NCBI GenBank assembly: GCA_016872715.1
Contig: VGZD01000019.1
Coordinates: 1-43,418, forward strand
Direction of reading: 5' to 3'
DNA: 43,418 bases
DNA from: Planctomycetota bacterium
Lineage (GTDB): Bacteria > Planctomycetota > UBA1135 > GCA-002686595
Shown here piece by piece: positions 1-9,146 of the stretch. Position 1 is the first letter of the stretch. Each line of letters begins with the position of its first letter. A program made the position numbers and the translations under genes. The notes beneath the pieces were generated by a model. It saw nothing but the letters and a program-made list of their open reading frames with translations, did not search any database and had not been told where the DNA came from.

Positions 1-792
1 ATCGAGCTGGCGAACGATCTTCTCGAGCTCGGTACCCCCGCATGCATCGAGGATGCTTGCCTGATGCTCGAAACAGTGCCCTACGCGAAGGCGGACTCTA
101 ATCGCACTCTAGCTGCGGATACGGAGCTAGGCGGGGTTTGGGTGGAAATCATGCAGGCCGTGGCCTACGTGCAACGGGCGAGCAGCGGACTCAAGGGGAG
201 TCACACCGAGGCCTTGAGGCAAGCTTTGGAACTGCTCCAGTCGGCCTCGGATCGTCTCATTCGTGTGGGCGGGACTGCCGATGCTGCACGGATGCGCGCT
301 AGAATTCATCGAGAACGAGGAATTGTCGGTCTGGAGCTGAAACGGCGTGCAGGTCCGGCGTCTCGTGGCATGAGGCTCGAAGAGGAAGATGAATCCCTGA
401 TCGACATCAACCCCATTAACGAGTTTCTCGCCGCTCTGAAGGCTCTCGATGACGCCGGAGCGCCACCACAGGAGGAGCTGATTCATGAGCAGGCTGCATT
501 GAACGAACTGCTCGCCGATGCGTACGAAGTCGAACGCAGCTTTCGGAAGGCGGAAGTCGAGCTTCAGAAGGCTGGCGACCTCAGGTGTAGGCTGTTGGAG
601 AGTGGGCGCTCAGTCCGTGGCGCAGTCGCTCTCGCCAACGTCCTGAGGAAGCGCGCGAGGTTGGCTCCTTCGGCCGAGTCCTCCTTCAAGGAAACGGCGT
701 TGAGGGAGCTCGAGCGCTGGGAGTGGCTGAAAGAAGCGAGAGTCAACGAAATGCTCAAGTGGGCGCGGGATACGAAGGTGAACCATGGCTGA
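1..792 (+). CDS. Helical hypothetical protein, 5' end outside window
   Basis: The frame is open from base 1, so the start lies upstream; 263 residues are visible. An in-frame ATG at 64 could be used, but the codons before it read as ordinary protein. The chain is charged and almost all alpha-helical, with Leu/Ala/Glu-rich segments resembling degenerate tetratricopeptide-type hairpins (for example around 420-620). No signal peptide, membrane segment or catalytic motif is visible. Its TGA (790-792) overlaps the ATG of the next gene by 8 bases, which suggests translational coupling to the dual-nuclease DUF2779 protein and a role as its partner or adaptor. That role is inferred from position only; I do not recognise the family. 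Third codon positions are less GC-biased than in most of the window. Confidence 0.7.
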   Translation: MELANDLLELGTPACIEDACLMLETVPYAKADSNRTLAADTELGGVWVEIMQAVAYVQRASSGLKGSHTEALRQALELLQSASDRLIRVGGTADAARMRARIHRERGIVGLELKRRAGPASRGMRLEEEDESLIDINPINEFLAALKALDDAGAPPQEELIHEQAALNELLADAYEVERSFRKAEVELQKAGDLRCRLLESGRSVRGAVALANVLRKRARLAPSAESSFKETALRELERWEWLKEARVNEMLKWARDTKVNHG

Positions 793-2620
793 TCCGAACA
801 GTTCGAATGGCGGAGTGGTGTTGACGAAGTCGGGCTTCCGGAGGTTTCGGGAGTGCGCGCGGAAGTTCTCGTACCAAGTGAGGGGTTATCCGGAGGCACA
901 GCGGGAGGGGACGCCGGGGGCGGAAGAGGTCGAGGGGCTGGCGCGGGCGCTCTTCGCTGGGGGGCGCTGGGTCGAGGCGCTGGAGGGCGAGAGTGCGGCG
1001 GTCGCTACGGCGCGGATGCTCGCACAGGCGGGCGACGTGACTCTGTTCGAAGCGACGTTCGTGCATGGCGGCTTGCTGTGCCGGGCGGATGTTGTGCGTC
1101 GGATGGGGAAGGTGGTGGACTTGTTCGAGATCAAGTCGAGCTCGATCGACAGCCGCGAGGGCACGGAGGGCGTGTTTCGCGCGGGAAGGGACGCGATTAG
1201 GCTTGAGTGGCGGCGGGACCTAGAGGATCTGGCCTTTCAGACACTCGTCCTGCGCCGCGCCCTTGGTTGCGAGGTACGTCCGCACATCGTATGCGTCGAT
1301 CTGGCGGGGAAGTGCGATGGGCTGACGCTTCACTCCACGCTGCGCTGGAGCGAGCTGCCCGAGGGCTCGGGTCGGCGACGGGCTCGGCACCCCGGACCGG
1401 AGTCGAGCGTGCGCGATTCGCGCATGCTCGTGAGTGTGCCTGCTCAGCGGGAAGTCGATGAACTGCTCGGCGGTGACGAAGGCGTTGAGGCCGTGGTCGG
1501 GCGCCTGTTTGGGGACATTCGCAGCGGCGCGCTGTACTCGCTTCCGCCTCCCGTGAGCGGAGCCTGCAAGGACTGCGAGTTTCGGAACGCACCGCATGCC
1601 ACGCCCACGACGGACGGCTTCGCGGAATGCTGGGGCCCAGAAATCTCCAGTGGCTACTTGTGCGACATGTATCGCGCCAGTTCCTTGGGGCGACGCGACG
1701 GCGCTTCGAACCTCGAAGACCTTTACGGCCGCGGCGTGCGCAAGCTCGTCGATATTCCTTTGGACGCCATTCAGTCATCGCGCGGGGCGGGGCAACGTCA
1801 GAGCAAGCAGCTGGCACAAGCTCTCTCCGGCCAGCCGTGGCTGCAGCCCGCGCTCCGAGAGCAGCTCGACGCTCTGGCTTGGCCGCTGCACTTCCTCGAC
1901 TTCGAGGCCGCCCGTGCGCCGGTTCCCTACTACGCCGGAATGCAGCCGTACCAGCTACTGGTCTTTCAGTTCAGCTGCCACATCGTGGCTTGCGATGCGC
2001 CCGATGGACTCTCCCACCGCGGCTGGCTGCAGACCGGTGGCGATTGGCCGCTGGTCGAGTTTCTGACGCAGTTGCGCGATGCACTCGGCAGCGAAGGCAG
2101 CGTCCTGTGCTGGTCGCCCTACGAGCGCGTGGCTCTGGAAAGCGCGCTGTACGAGCTTGAAGAGCGTGGCGACAAGCCCGAGTTGGTCTCGTGGTTGCGC
2201 ACGGTTGTCGGTGAGGACGGCGAAGGTCGCATCGTCGATCTGCAGCGCCTGTGCCTCGAGCACTACATCCATCCCGCCATGCGGGGCAGCACCTCGATCA
2301 AGAGCGTCTTGCCCGCTATCTGGCGAGACGACGCGGCCATGCGCGCCCATCCGTGGTTCGCGGCACATGTACAGACGCGGGACGGCGAGCTGCTGTCACC
2401 CTACGACACCTTGCCGCAGCCGACGTTGACGGGAGTGGAGCCGGTTCGCGATGGGCTCGGAGCAGTGCACGCCTACCAGCACGTGCTGCACACGGAGGAG
2501 CGCGAAGAGCCTTCGCGGACGAGCGAGCGCCGTTCGCTGCTCGAGAGCTATTGCCGCCTCGACACGCTCGCGATGGTGATGGTCTGGTGGCACTGGCGCG
2601 CAAGACTGGCGAGCCCCTGA
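785..2620 (+). CDS. DUF2779 protein: Cas4/RecB-like nuclease fused to DEDD-type exonuclease-like domain
   Basis: 611 residues, likely cytoplasmic. The N-terminal half looks like a PD-(D/E)XK nuclease of the Cas4/RecB type: E89, D102 (RADVV), E115-x-K117 (EIKSS) and Q152 fit the active site. C24 with C261-x2-C264 and C282 matches the one-plus-three cysteine layout that binds a 4Fe-4S cluster in Cas4 and AddB. The C-terminal part matches DUF2779: LDFEA (D372, E374), PYQLLVFQFSCH, SPYERVALE (about 444-452), VDLQRL (D485) and YCRLDT (Y589, D593). These resemble motifs I to III of DEDDy exonucleases. The ATG lies inside the end of the preceding gene. The double-nuclease reading rests on visible motifs and family resemblance; the substrate (DNA or RNA, repair or defence) is unknown. 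Confidence 0.85.
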   Translation: MADPNSSNGGVVLTKSGFRRFRECARKFSYQVRGYPEAQREGTPGAEEVEGLARALFAGGRWVEALEGESAAVATARMLAQAGDVTLFEATFVHGGLLCRADVVRRMGKVVDLFEIKSSSIDSREGTEGVFRAGRDAIRLEWRRDLEDLAFQTLVLRRALGCEVRPHIVCVDLAGKCDGLTLHSTLRWSELPEGSGRRRARHPGPESSVRDSRMLVSVPAQREVDELLGGDEGVEAVVGRLFGDIRSGALYSLPPPVSGACKDCEFRNAPHATPTTDGFAECWGPEISSGYLCDMYRASSLGRRDGASNLEDLYGRGVRKLVDIPLDAIQSSRGAGQRQSKQLAQALSGQPWLQPALREQLDALAWPLHFLDFEAARAPVPYYAGMQPYQLLVFQFSCHIVACDAPDGLSHRGWLQTGGDWPLVEFLTQLRDALGSEGSVLCWSPYERVALESALYELEERGDKPELVSWLRTVVGEDGEGRIVDLQRLCLEHYIHPAMRGSTSIKSVLPAIWRDDAAMRAHPWFAAHVQTRDGELLSPYDTLPQPTLTGVEPVRDGLGAVHAYQHVLHTEEREEPSRTSERRSLLESYCRLDTLAMVMVWWHWRARLASP

Positions 2621-2736
2621 GCCGGCTCGAGGCGGAGTGGCCTCGCGTTCACGGCTCATCCGCCGGATCTCTCGGTGCCCGGCACGGCGCACCTTCGTCG
2701 TTGCGAAGCGATGGAGGCGCTGGCAACCTCGCGCGC

Positions 2737-3363
2737 GTGCAACGTGAGGTGAGGGAGCTGCGGCGGGGGTATCGGAGTGTGGAGGGGGCGCCGGTGGTGG
2801 GGGCGGTGGATGTGCGGGTGTTTGGGCTGAGGTACTTCGCGCGCTGTATGGAGTGTGGGTTTTGCAAGGACGCTTGCTGTCAGTACGGCGTCGATGTGGA
2901 TGCGGAGAATGTGCGGCGGATCTTGGGGCATCGGGAGGCGCTGGAGGCGCGGTTGGGGGTGCCGGCGGGGGAGTGGTTTGAGGGCGAGGTGGAGCGGGAT
3001 GGGGAGTTTCCGAGCGGGGGGCGGGTGCGGACGGCGGTGCGGGATGGGCGCTGCGTCTTTTCGAATCGGGCGGAGCGTGGGTGTGTGCTGCATGCGTACT
3101 GCCTGGAGGTCGGGGTGCCGCATCGGGAGCTCAAGCCACTGGTGAGCTCGCTGTTTCCGATGACGTTCGATGGCGGCGTGCTGCTGCCTTCGGGGGAGGC
3201 GGTCGATCGGTCGCTGGTGTGCAGCGGCAGTGGGCCGACGCTGTACGAGGGCGCGCGCGACGAGCTCGCGCACTACTTCGGGCCGGAGCTGGTGGCGGAG
3301 CTCGACGAGATCGCGGCGGAAGTCGCGGCGCGGGGGGCGAGCGAGGGCGCGGGAGTGGAATGA
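2737..3363 (+). CDS. Cysteine-rich YkgJ/DUF3109-like metal-binding protein
   Basis: About 208 residues from a GTG at 2737. The start is uncertain: TTG 2701, GTG 2749 and GTG 2779 are also in frame, no clear Shine-Dalgarno sequence helps, and longer upstream frames overlap the DUF2779 gene. A cluster reading CMECGFCKDACC (C37, C40, C43, C47, C48 from the chosen start), a later RCVFSN...GCVLHAYCLE segment and a KPLVSSLFP motif resemble the Cys-rich putative Zn/Fe-chelating YkgJ and DUF3109 families. The biochemical role of those families is unsettled, so function here is open. The gene is extremely G-skewed: 36 G against 8 C in bases 2941-3000, with NNG codons where neighbours use NNC. No signal peptide. 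It lies 116 bases after the nuclease gene. Confidence 0.6.
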   Translation: MQREVRELRRGYRSVEGAPVVGAVDVRVFGLRYFARCMECGFCKDACCQYGVDVDAENVRRILGHREALEARLGVPAGEWFEGEVERDGEFPSGGRVRTAVRDGRCVFSNRAERGCVLHAYCLEVGVPHRELKPLVSSLFPMTFDGGVLLPSGEAVDRSLVCSGSGPTLYEGARDELAHYFGPELVAELDEIAAEVAARGASEGAGVE

Positions 3364-3476
3364 GACGCGGGAGGGAGCGGAGCGCTGCGAGCGCGGGAAA
3401 TTGGGGTGGTTTGGCAGGTGGGGCAACACGGGAGCGGGGCAGGGCGTAGGCTTGTATGGAAGGAGAAGGCAGAGCC

Positions 3477-4430
3477 ATGAAGATGGGTGGGGCGATTGCG
3501 GCGGTGGTGCTGGCGGGGATGGTGCGGGCGCAGGCGCCGTGTCATGCGGAGAACGATGGGGCGAGCTTCAACGACGGCGTGTCGATTGGAGGGTCGCTGC
3601 AGTTGGCGATTCGGTTCGTGGCGCCGATGAGCTTCGCGGCGACGCGGCTCGAGGTGTACACGGGCGAGGCGAGCGGGGTGCAGGGGCTGGCGCTGTGGTC
3701 GAACAATGCGGCGGCGAATCGGCCGGCGGCGATGCTCGGCACGGGCGGCATGACGATCGCGAGCGCGAAGCAGTGGTATCCGGCGCAGCTGGGCTCGAGC
3801 GTGGCGCTCGTCGGGGGGCAGACGTATTGGTTCGTGTGGTCGACGGGGCCGGGCGGGCAGGCGTCGGTCGACTCGCTCAACGCGGGGCTCGGCCAGCCCT
3901 ACTGCGCCTCGACGAACGGCGGCTCGACGTGGGGCAGCGTGTTCCAGTTCGCGGATCGGCACTGGAAGTTCCGCATCGGCGGCAACTGCGCGGCCGATCC
4001 GATCGTGTTCTGCACGGCGGGCACGAGCACGTATGGGTGCGTCGCGCAGATCAGCGCGAGCGCGAATCCGAGCGTGAGCGGGGCGAACGGCTGCATCGTG
4101 TCGGTCGCGACCGTCGAGGGGCAGCGCTCGGGCATCCTGTTCTATTCGTTGGCGCCGCTGCCGCAGCCGTGGTGCTCGGGCGGGTCGAGCTTTCTGTGCG
4201 TGAAGGCGCCGACGGCGCGCACGGTCGCACAGGGAAGCGGCGGGACGCTGACCTCGTGCAACGGCGCGCTCAGCCTCGACTGGCAGGCCTTCCAAGCGGC
4301 GAACCCGGGGCAACTGGGGAGTCCGTGGTCGGTGGGATCCAAGGCGTTCGTGCAGGGGTGGCTGCGCGATCCGCCCTCGTGCAAGACGACGACGCTGACG
4401 AATGCGGTCGAGCTGACCTACGGGCCTTGA
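3477..4430 (+). CDS. Secreted protein with planctomycete-type C-terminal WxRDP module
   Basis: 317 residues. The ATG at 3477 was chosen over the in-frame ATG at 3456 because AAGGAGAAGG (about 3460-3469) sits upstream at Shine-Dalgarno distance and the protein then begins with a clean signal peptide (MKMGGAIAAVVLAGMVRAQA). The mature N-terminal half is rich in Gly/Ser and aromatic residues and looks like a beta-sandwich; I do not recognise it. The last 140 residues begin at FCTAGTSTYGC and end FVQGWLRDPPS...LTNAVELTYGP. They are clearly homologous to the end of the FG-GAP protein at 23951-26173: CTAxT, GCV, FYSL, a GG-Cys stretch and the WxRDP box all align. Probably exported, with the tail acting as a sorting or attachment domain (inference). 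G-skewed like the preceding gene. Confidence 0.8.
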   Translation: MKMGGAIAAVVLAGMVRAQAPCHAENDGASFNDGVSIGGSLQLAIRFVAPMSFAATRLEVYTGEASGVQGLALWSNNAAANRPAAMLGTGGMTIASAKQWYPAQLGSSVALVGGQTYWFVWSTGPGGQASVDSLNAGLGQPYCASTNGGSTWGSVFQFADRHWKFRIGGNCAADPIVFCTAGTSTYGCVAQISASANPSVSGANGCIVSVATVEGQRSGILFYSLAPLPQPWCSGGSSFLCVKAPTARTVAQGSGGTLTSCNGALSLDWQAFQAANPGQLGSPWSVGSKAFVQGWLRDPPSCKTTTLTNAVELTYGP

Positions 4431-4705
4431 TCTGCATGCCGAGCTCGACGCGCGCGAGGCCGCGCTGGCGGATCGCGGACGCAGCGCAATCGGAGAGGTC
4501 GGCGTGCTCGGTCGACGCAGCCTGCCGGAACGAGGTCGGCTGCGGGGCTCGACCCGTCGGGCGCTAGACTGGCGGGCCTTCGGCGTCGCCGGAGGGGCCC
4601 TCGGGGTCGGCAGTGGGGGCGGGGCTACAGCCCTGCTGGGGGGTGGACGATAGACCCGACCCGGACCGGCCTCGGAGGCCGGCGCGTGCCCGTTCCGTGA
4701 GCTCG

Positions 4706-6871
4706 ATGACGAACTTCCGCAGCTGGCGAGGCGTGCCGCAGGGCGCGCTGTCGCTGTTCGTGGCGCTGGTGCTCGCGCCCGCGGCGCAGGCCTCGGCTCT
4801 GGCGTACATCGGGCCGGGCGCGGGCATCGCGGCGGCGGGCTCGGTGATGGTGCTCGCGGGCACGTTCCTGCTCGCCATCGGCATCGTGCTCCTGTGGCCG
4901 CTCAAGGCGCTCGTGCGGCTCGCGACGCCGGGCAAGCACGGTCCGCAGAAATTCCAGCGCGTGGTCGTGATCGGCTTCGACGGCATGGATCCGCTCCTCG
5001 CGCAGCAGTACATGGCCGAGGGCCGCATGCCGGTGCTGAAGAAGCTCGCCGAGCGCGGCTGCTTCCGACCGCTCGAGACCGCCTGTCCGTCGATCTCGCC
5101 GGTGGCGTGGTCGACCTATGCGACGGGCGTCGATGCCTCGCGCCACAACATCTACGACTTCCTCACGCGCGACCCGTGCAACTACATGCCGATGCTGTCG
5201 AGCGCGGAGACGATGACGCTCCCCAAGACGCTCAACCTCGGCTTCGCGAAGCTGCCGCTGGGCACCAAGGGCGTGCAGCGGTTGCTGCAGAAGAGCCAGC
5301 CGTTCTGGAAGCTGCTCGGCGACGCGCGCGTGTGGTCGTCGATCATCCGCGTGCCGATCACGTTTCCGCCGCAGCCGTTCAAGAACGGCACGCTGCTCTC
5401 GGGCATGTGCGTGCCCGACCTGCAGGGCACGCAGGGCTCGTTCGCGTTCTACTCGACGAGGCCGCGGCCCGCGGGCGCGCACATCGGCGGGCAGCAGTAC
5501 CAGATCCGTCGCGCGGGCGACACGGTCGAGTCCAAGCTCACCGGGCCCGCCGGCAAGGACGGGCCGCTCAAGTGTCCGTTCAAGATCGAGCTCGACGACG
5601 CGAAGCGGCGCGCGCGCATCACGATCGGCAGCGAGACGGTCGAGGTCGGGCCGCGCGAGTACACGCCTTGGATGGTCGTGCCGTTCGACGGGATGACGGG
5701 CATCGCGCGCCTGTACATCCAGACGTGGGACGAGCACTTCGAGCTGTACGTCACGCCGATCAACATCAATCCCGACGATCCGGTGATGCCGATCAGCCAC
5801 CCGTTCGTCTACTCGATCTACCTCTCGAAGATGCTCGGGCCCTACGCGACGCTCGGGCTCGCGGAGGACACGTGGGCGCTCAACGAGCGCGTGATCGACG
5901 AAGAAGCGTTTCTCAAGCAGGCGTGGCTGATCTGCGACGAGCGCAAGCGGCAGCTGTGGAACGTGCTCGACAAGACGAAGAAGGGCTTCGTCACGGTCGT
6001 GTTCGACACGTCCGACCGCATCAGCCACATGTTCTATCGCTACCTCGATCCGACGCACCCGGCGAACCGCGGGCGCTCGGCCGAGGAGCTCGCGAAGTAC
6101 AAGGACACGATCCCGCAGACGTATGCGGAGATGGACAAGCTCGTCGGCGAGCTGCTCGAAAAGCTCGGCGACGATCCGAAGACGTGCCTGATGGTCATCA
6201 GCGACCACGGCTTCTGCAACTTCCGCCGCGGCGTGAACCTCAACACGTGGCTGAAGGAGCAGGGCTACCTCGTGCTCAAGGACGGCAGCGAGACGTCGCC
6301 GGACTGGTTCGCGAAGGTCGACTGGTCGCGCACCAAGGCGTTCACGCTCGGGCTCACGGGCGTGTTCATCAACCGCAAGGGACGCGAGGCGCACGGCATC
6401 GTGTCGAAGGGGCCGGAGATGGACGCGCTGTGCCGTGAGCTCAAAGCGAAGCTCGAGGCGCTCGTCGATCCCGCTACGGGCGAGCGCGTCATCAAGGAAG
6501 CGTTCATCACGCACGAGGTCCACAAGGGACCGTACGCGGACATGGCGCCGGAGCTCCTGATCGGCTACGAGCGCGGTTTCCGCCACTCGTGGGACTGCGC
6601 GACGGGCTCGGTGTCGAAGGAAGTCTTCACCGACAACACGAAGAGCTGGTCGGGCGACCACTGCGTCGATCCGCGCCTCGTGCCGGGCGTGTTCTGGTGC
6701 GACAAGCAGATCAACACGGCGGCGCCGCGTCTGATGGACATGGCGCCGACGGTGCTCGACGTCTTCGGCGTGCCGATTCCTCCCTACATGCAGGGCGCGC
6801 CGCTGTTCGGCGAGCGGAAGCAGGCGGCGAAGCCCGCGCACGCGAGCAAGAGCGCGGAGGCGAAGTCGTGA
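4706..6871 (+). CDS. Alkaline-phosphatase-superfamily enzyme, membrane-anchored (copy 1)
   Basis: 721 residues from ATG 4706; GTG 4697 is in frame and possible. No Shine-Dalgarno is visible; instead a 7-bp hairpin (4666-4682, arms CCGGCCT/AGGCCGG) ends just before the start. The N-terminus has a signal-like helix, the motif ALAYIGPGAG and a membrane helix (about 44-66). The body is a type I phosphodiesterase/nucleotide-pyrophosphatase-like domain. It has GFDGMDP (D92), SISPVAWSTYATG with a Ser (about 131) where the family carries its Ser/Thr nucleophile, FDTSDRISHMFYR, VISDHGF and a late GDHC; these supply the expected Asp/His ligands of a two-metal centre. The family hydrolyses or transfers phospho- or sulfo-esters. 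A role in modifying exported lipids or glycans is a guess from the anchor. Its stop overlaps the next gene's GTG. Confidence 0.85.
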   Translation: MTNFRSWRGVPQGALSLFVALVLAPAAQASALAYIGPGAGIAAAGSVMVLAGTFLLAIGIVLLWPLKALVRLATPGKHGPQKFQRVVVIGFDGMDPLLAQQYMAEGRMPVLKKLAERGCFRPLETACPSISPVAWSTYATGVDASRHNIYDFLTRDPCNYMPMLSSAETMTLPKTLNLGFAKLPLGTKGVQRLLQKSQPFWKLLGDARVWSSIIRVPITFPPQPFKNGTLLSGMCVPDLQGTQGSFAFYSTRPRPAGAHIGGQQYQIRRAGDTVESKLTGPAGKDGPLKCPFKIELDDAKRRARITIGSETVEVGPREYTPWMVVPFDGMTGIARLYIQTWDEHFELYVTPININPDDPVMPISHPFVYSIYLSKMLGPYATLGLAEDTWALNERVIDEEAFLKQAWLICDERKRQLWNVLDKTKKGFVTVVFDTSDRISHMFYRYLDPTHPANRGRSAEELAKYKDTIPQTYAEMDKLVGELLEKLGDDPKTCLMVISDHGFCNFRRGVNLNTWLKEQGYLVLKDGSETSPDWFAKVDWSRTKAFTLGLTGVFINRKGREAHGIVSKGPEMDALCRELKAKLEALVDPATGERVIKEAFITHEVHKGPYADMAPELLIGYERGFRHSWDCATGSVSKEVFTDNTKSWSGDHCVDPRLVPGVFWCDKQINTAAPRLMDMAPTVLDVFGVPIPPYMQGAPLFGERKQAAKPAHASKSAEAKS

Positions 6872-9114
6872 GCGCGAGCTGGCAGCGCGTGCGCAAGCTC
6901 GTGCCGTACGCGGCGCTCGCGGCGTTGTTCGTCGGCATCGCCACGGGCATTCCGCGCGCGACGCACCGCGAGGCGACGGCGAGTGAGCACGCGTCCGTCA
7001 CGGAGGTTGCTGCGAGCGCGGCGACGGTCGACGGTCCGACGCGCCATCCGCGCGTCGTCGTGCTCGGCATCGACGGGCTCGACCCCGAGATCCTCGCGGA
7101 GACGATCGCGAAGTATCCCGAGCGCATGCGCAACTTCGCGCGGCTCGCGCAGGAGCAGGGCATCCACTCGCTCGGCACCTCGACGCCGCCGCAGTCGCCC
7201 GTTGCGTGGTCCAACTTCATCACCGGTCGTGACCCCGGCGGCCACGGCGTGTTCGACTTCCTGCACCGCGATCGCGTGACGCGCGGCGTGTTGCCGTCGA
7301 CCACGGTGTCGGGACACGCGGGCGCGTTCGAGCTGTTCGGCGAGTGGAAGCTGCCAACCGGCGGCGAGACGAGCTCGAACCGCACGGGCGAGGCCTTCTG
7401 GACGATCCTCGCGCGCAACGGCGTGTCGGCCGACATCTGGCGCATGCCCGCGAACTTCCCGGTCGAGCCGGCCGAGGGCTGGTCGTTCAGCGGAATGATG
7501 ACGCCCGCGATCGACTCGGCTTACGGCCAGTGCACCGTCTACACGACCAACCCGACGGTCAAGGCGATCGGCAGCGACGCGCGCATCGAGACGATCACGA
7601 TCTACGACGACGTCGTCGACACGCGCATCCCCGGGCCGCCGAACGCGTTCAAGCTCGGCGATCCGGCGACGAGCGTGCCGCTGCGCATCTGGATCGATCG
7701 CGCGGCGCAGGCCTGCGCGCTCGATGTCCACGGACGGCGGCTCGTGTTGCAGCCCGGTGAGTGGAGCGAGTTCGTGCCGGTCACGTTCGAGCTCTTGCCG
7801 ATGGCGCTGATGGACATCGGAGGAATCGTGCGCTTCTACCTGCGCTCGATGCCCGACGCCGCGGGCGAAGGCGAGCTCGAGCTCTACGCGAGCCCCGTCA
7901 ACATCGATCCCGCGCTCCCGGCGTCGCCGGTGTCCGAGCCGGTCGAGGCGAGCGCGGAGGTCGCGGACGCGCGCGGTGGCATCGGTCCGTACTACACGCA
8001 GGGCATGCCCGAGGACGTGAACGCGCTGAAGTCCGGCGTGATCACCGTGCGCGAGTTCATGATGCAGGCCGAGCTCGTGCAGGACGAGGGCGAGCGCATG
8101 CTCGACTTCGCGCTCGAGCGCTACATGGCGAAGCAGGACGGCGGGCTCTTGTTCTTCTACTTCTCCGGCGTCGACCTGTGCGGCCACATGATGTGGCGGC
8201 ACTCCGACGAGGAGCACCCGCACCACGAGCCGCCGGTCGCGGCCGAGGACTCGTCGTGGTGGTCGCACCGCGACGGCTCGACGTGGAAGGACGTGATCCA
8301 CGATCTCTACATGGAGATGGACCCGGTGCTCGGTCGATTGCGCGAGCAGCTCGGCGAGCGCGCCACGCTGATCGTGATGAGCGACCACGGCTTCGCGCCC
8401 TATCGTCGGCGCGTCGGCCTCAACCGCTGGCTCCATGACAACGGCTACTTGGTGCTGCGCGAGAGCGTGAGCCCCGAGCTCGACGAGGACGATCCCGCGC
8501 ACGTGCCGGTGATGCTCTCGAGCTACCTGCCGCGGCCCAAGGAGCTCGCCGAAGACGCGTCGTGGCCGCTGCGCACCAACGTCGACTGGGCGCGCACGCG
8601 CGCCTACGGCGTCGGCTTCAACGGCCTGTACCTCAACTTGAAGGGCCGCGAGCTCGACGATCCGGCGACCGCGGACGACGAGTCCGGCAGCGTCGATCCG
8701 GCGCAGGCACCGGCGCTGCTCGCGGAGCTCAAGGCGAAGCTCGAGGCATGGACCGATGCGAACAACGGCGGCAAGCGCGTCGTCCTGCGCGCGGATCTCG
8801 CCAGCGAGATCTACAGCGGCGAGCGCGTGGCCGAGGCTCCCGACATCCTCGTCGGCTACAACAGCGACTACGACAACTCCGACGAGGCCTCGGTCGGCCG
8901 CATCACCGGCTACCAGCTCTCGGACAACGATCGCGGCGGCACGTTCAACGGCAGCCACTTGATGGCGCCGGACGTCGTGCAGGGCACGCTGATGTCGAAC
9001 CGGCCCCTCGCGCCCGGTTCCCACCGTCTCGAGGACCTCACGGTCGAGGTCCTGCGTCAATATGGAATCCAGCCCGGCGCGGGGATGAAGGGCCATCCCG
9101 TGCTGGCGAAGTGA
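6868..9114 (+). CDS. Alkaline-phosphatase-superfamily enzyme, membrane-anchored (copy 2)
   Basis: 748 residues from a GTG at 6868 inside the TGA of copy 1 (GTGA overlap), so the two are translationally coupled. One N-terminal helix (about 10-28) anchors or exports it. The catalytic domain parallels copy 1: LGIDGLDP (D69), PPQSPVAWSNFITGRDPGGHGVFDF (Ser about 110 at the nucleophile position), YFSGVDLCGHMMWR, VMSDHGFAPYRRRVGLNRWL and a late NGSH. The two copies differ greatly in sequence and in the inserts between motifs, so this is an old duplication and probably two substrates or a heteromeric pair. The spacer after residue 30 is a low-complexity Ala/Thr linker. A 65-residue small protein follows 32 bases downstream. 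Superfamily membership is clear; the substrate is not readable. Confidence 0.85.
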   Translation: MSASWQRVRKLVPYAALAALFVGIATGIPRATHREATASEHASVTEVAASAATVDGPTRHPRVVVLGIDGLDPEILAETIAKYPERMRNFARLAQEQGIHSLGTSTPPQSPVAWSNFITGRDPGGHGVFDFLHRDRVTRGVLPSTTVSGHAGAFELFGEWKLPTGGETSSNRTGEAFWTILARNGVSADIWRMPANFPVEPAEGWSFSGMMTPAIDSAYGQCTVYTTNPTVKAIGSDARIETITIYDDVVDTRIPGPPNAFKLGDPATSVPLRIWIDRAAQACALDVHGRRLVLQPGEWSEFVPVTFELLPMALMDIGGIVRFYLRSMPDAAGEGELELYASPVNIDPALPASPVSEPVEASAEVADARGGIGPYYTQGMPEDVNALKSGVITVREFMMQAELVQDEGERMLDFALERYMAKQDGGLLFFYFSGVDLCGHMMWRHSDEEHPHHEPPVAAEDSSWWSHRDGSTWKDVIHDLYMEMDPVLGRLREQLGERATLIVMSDHGFAPYRRRVGLNRWLHDNGYLVLRESVSPELDEDDPAHVPVMLSSYLPRPKELAEDASWPLRTNVDWARTRAYGVGFNGLYLNLKGRELDDPATADDESGSVDPAQAPALLAELKAKLEAWTDANNGGKRVVLRADLASEIYSGERVAEAPDILVGYNSDYDNSDEASVGRITGYQLSDNDRGGTFNGSHLMAPDVVQGTLMSNRPLAPGSHRLEDLTVEVLRQYGIQPGAGMKGHPVLAK

Positions 9115-9146
9115 ACCGTTCCGCACCGCCCCAAGGACGACACGCC

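Noticed and set aside
2251-2736. Extending the Cys-rich protein upstream to an ATG at 2251.
   Set aside because: That stretch is an out-of-frame shadow of the DUF2779 gene; similarity to the YkgJ-like family starts only near the cysteine cluster.
4625-9126. Very long open frames on the minus strand opposite the two phosphatase genes (to 780 codons).
   Set aside because: High-GC mirror frames: Arg/His/Leu-rich, no motifs, while the plus-strand frames hold full catalytic motifs.
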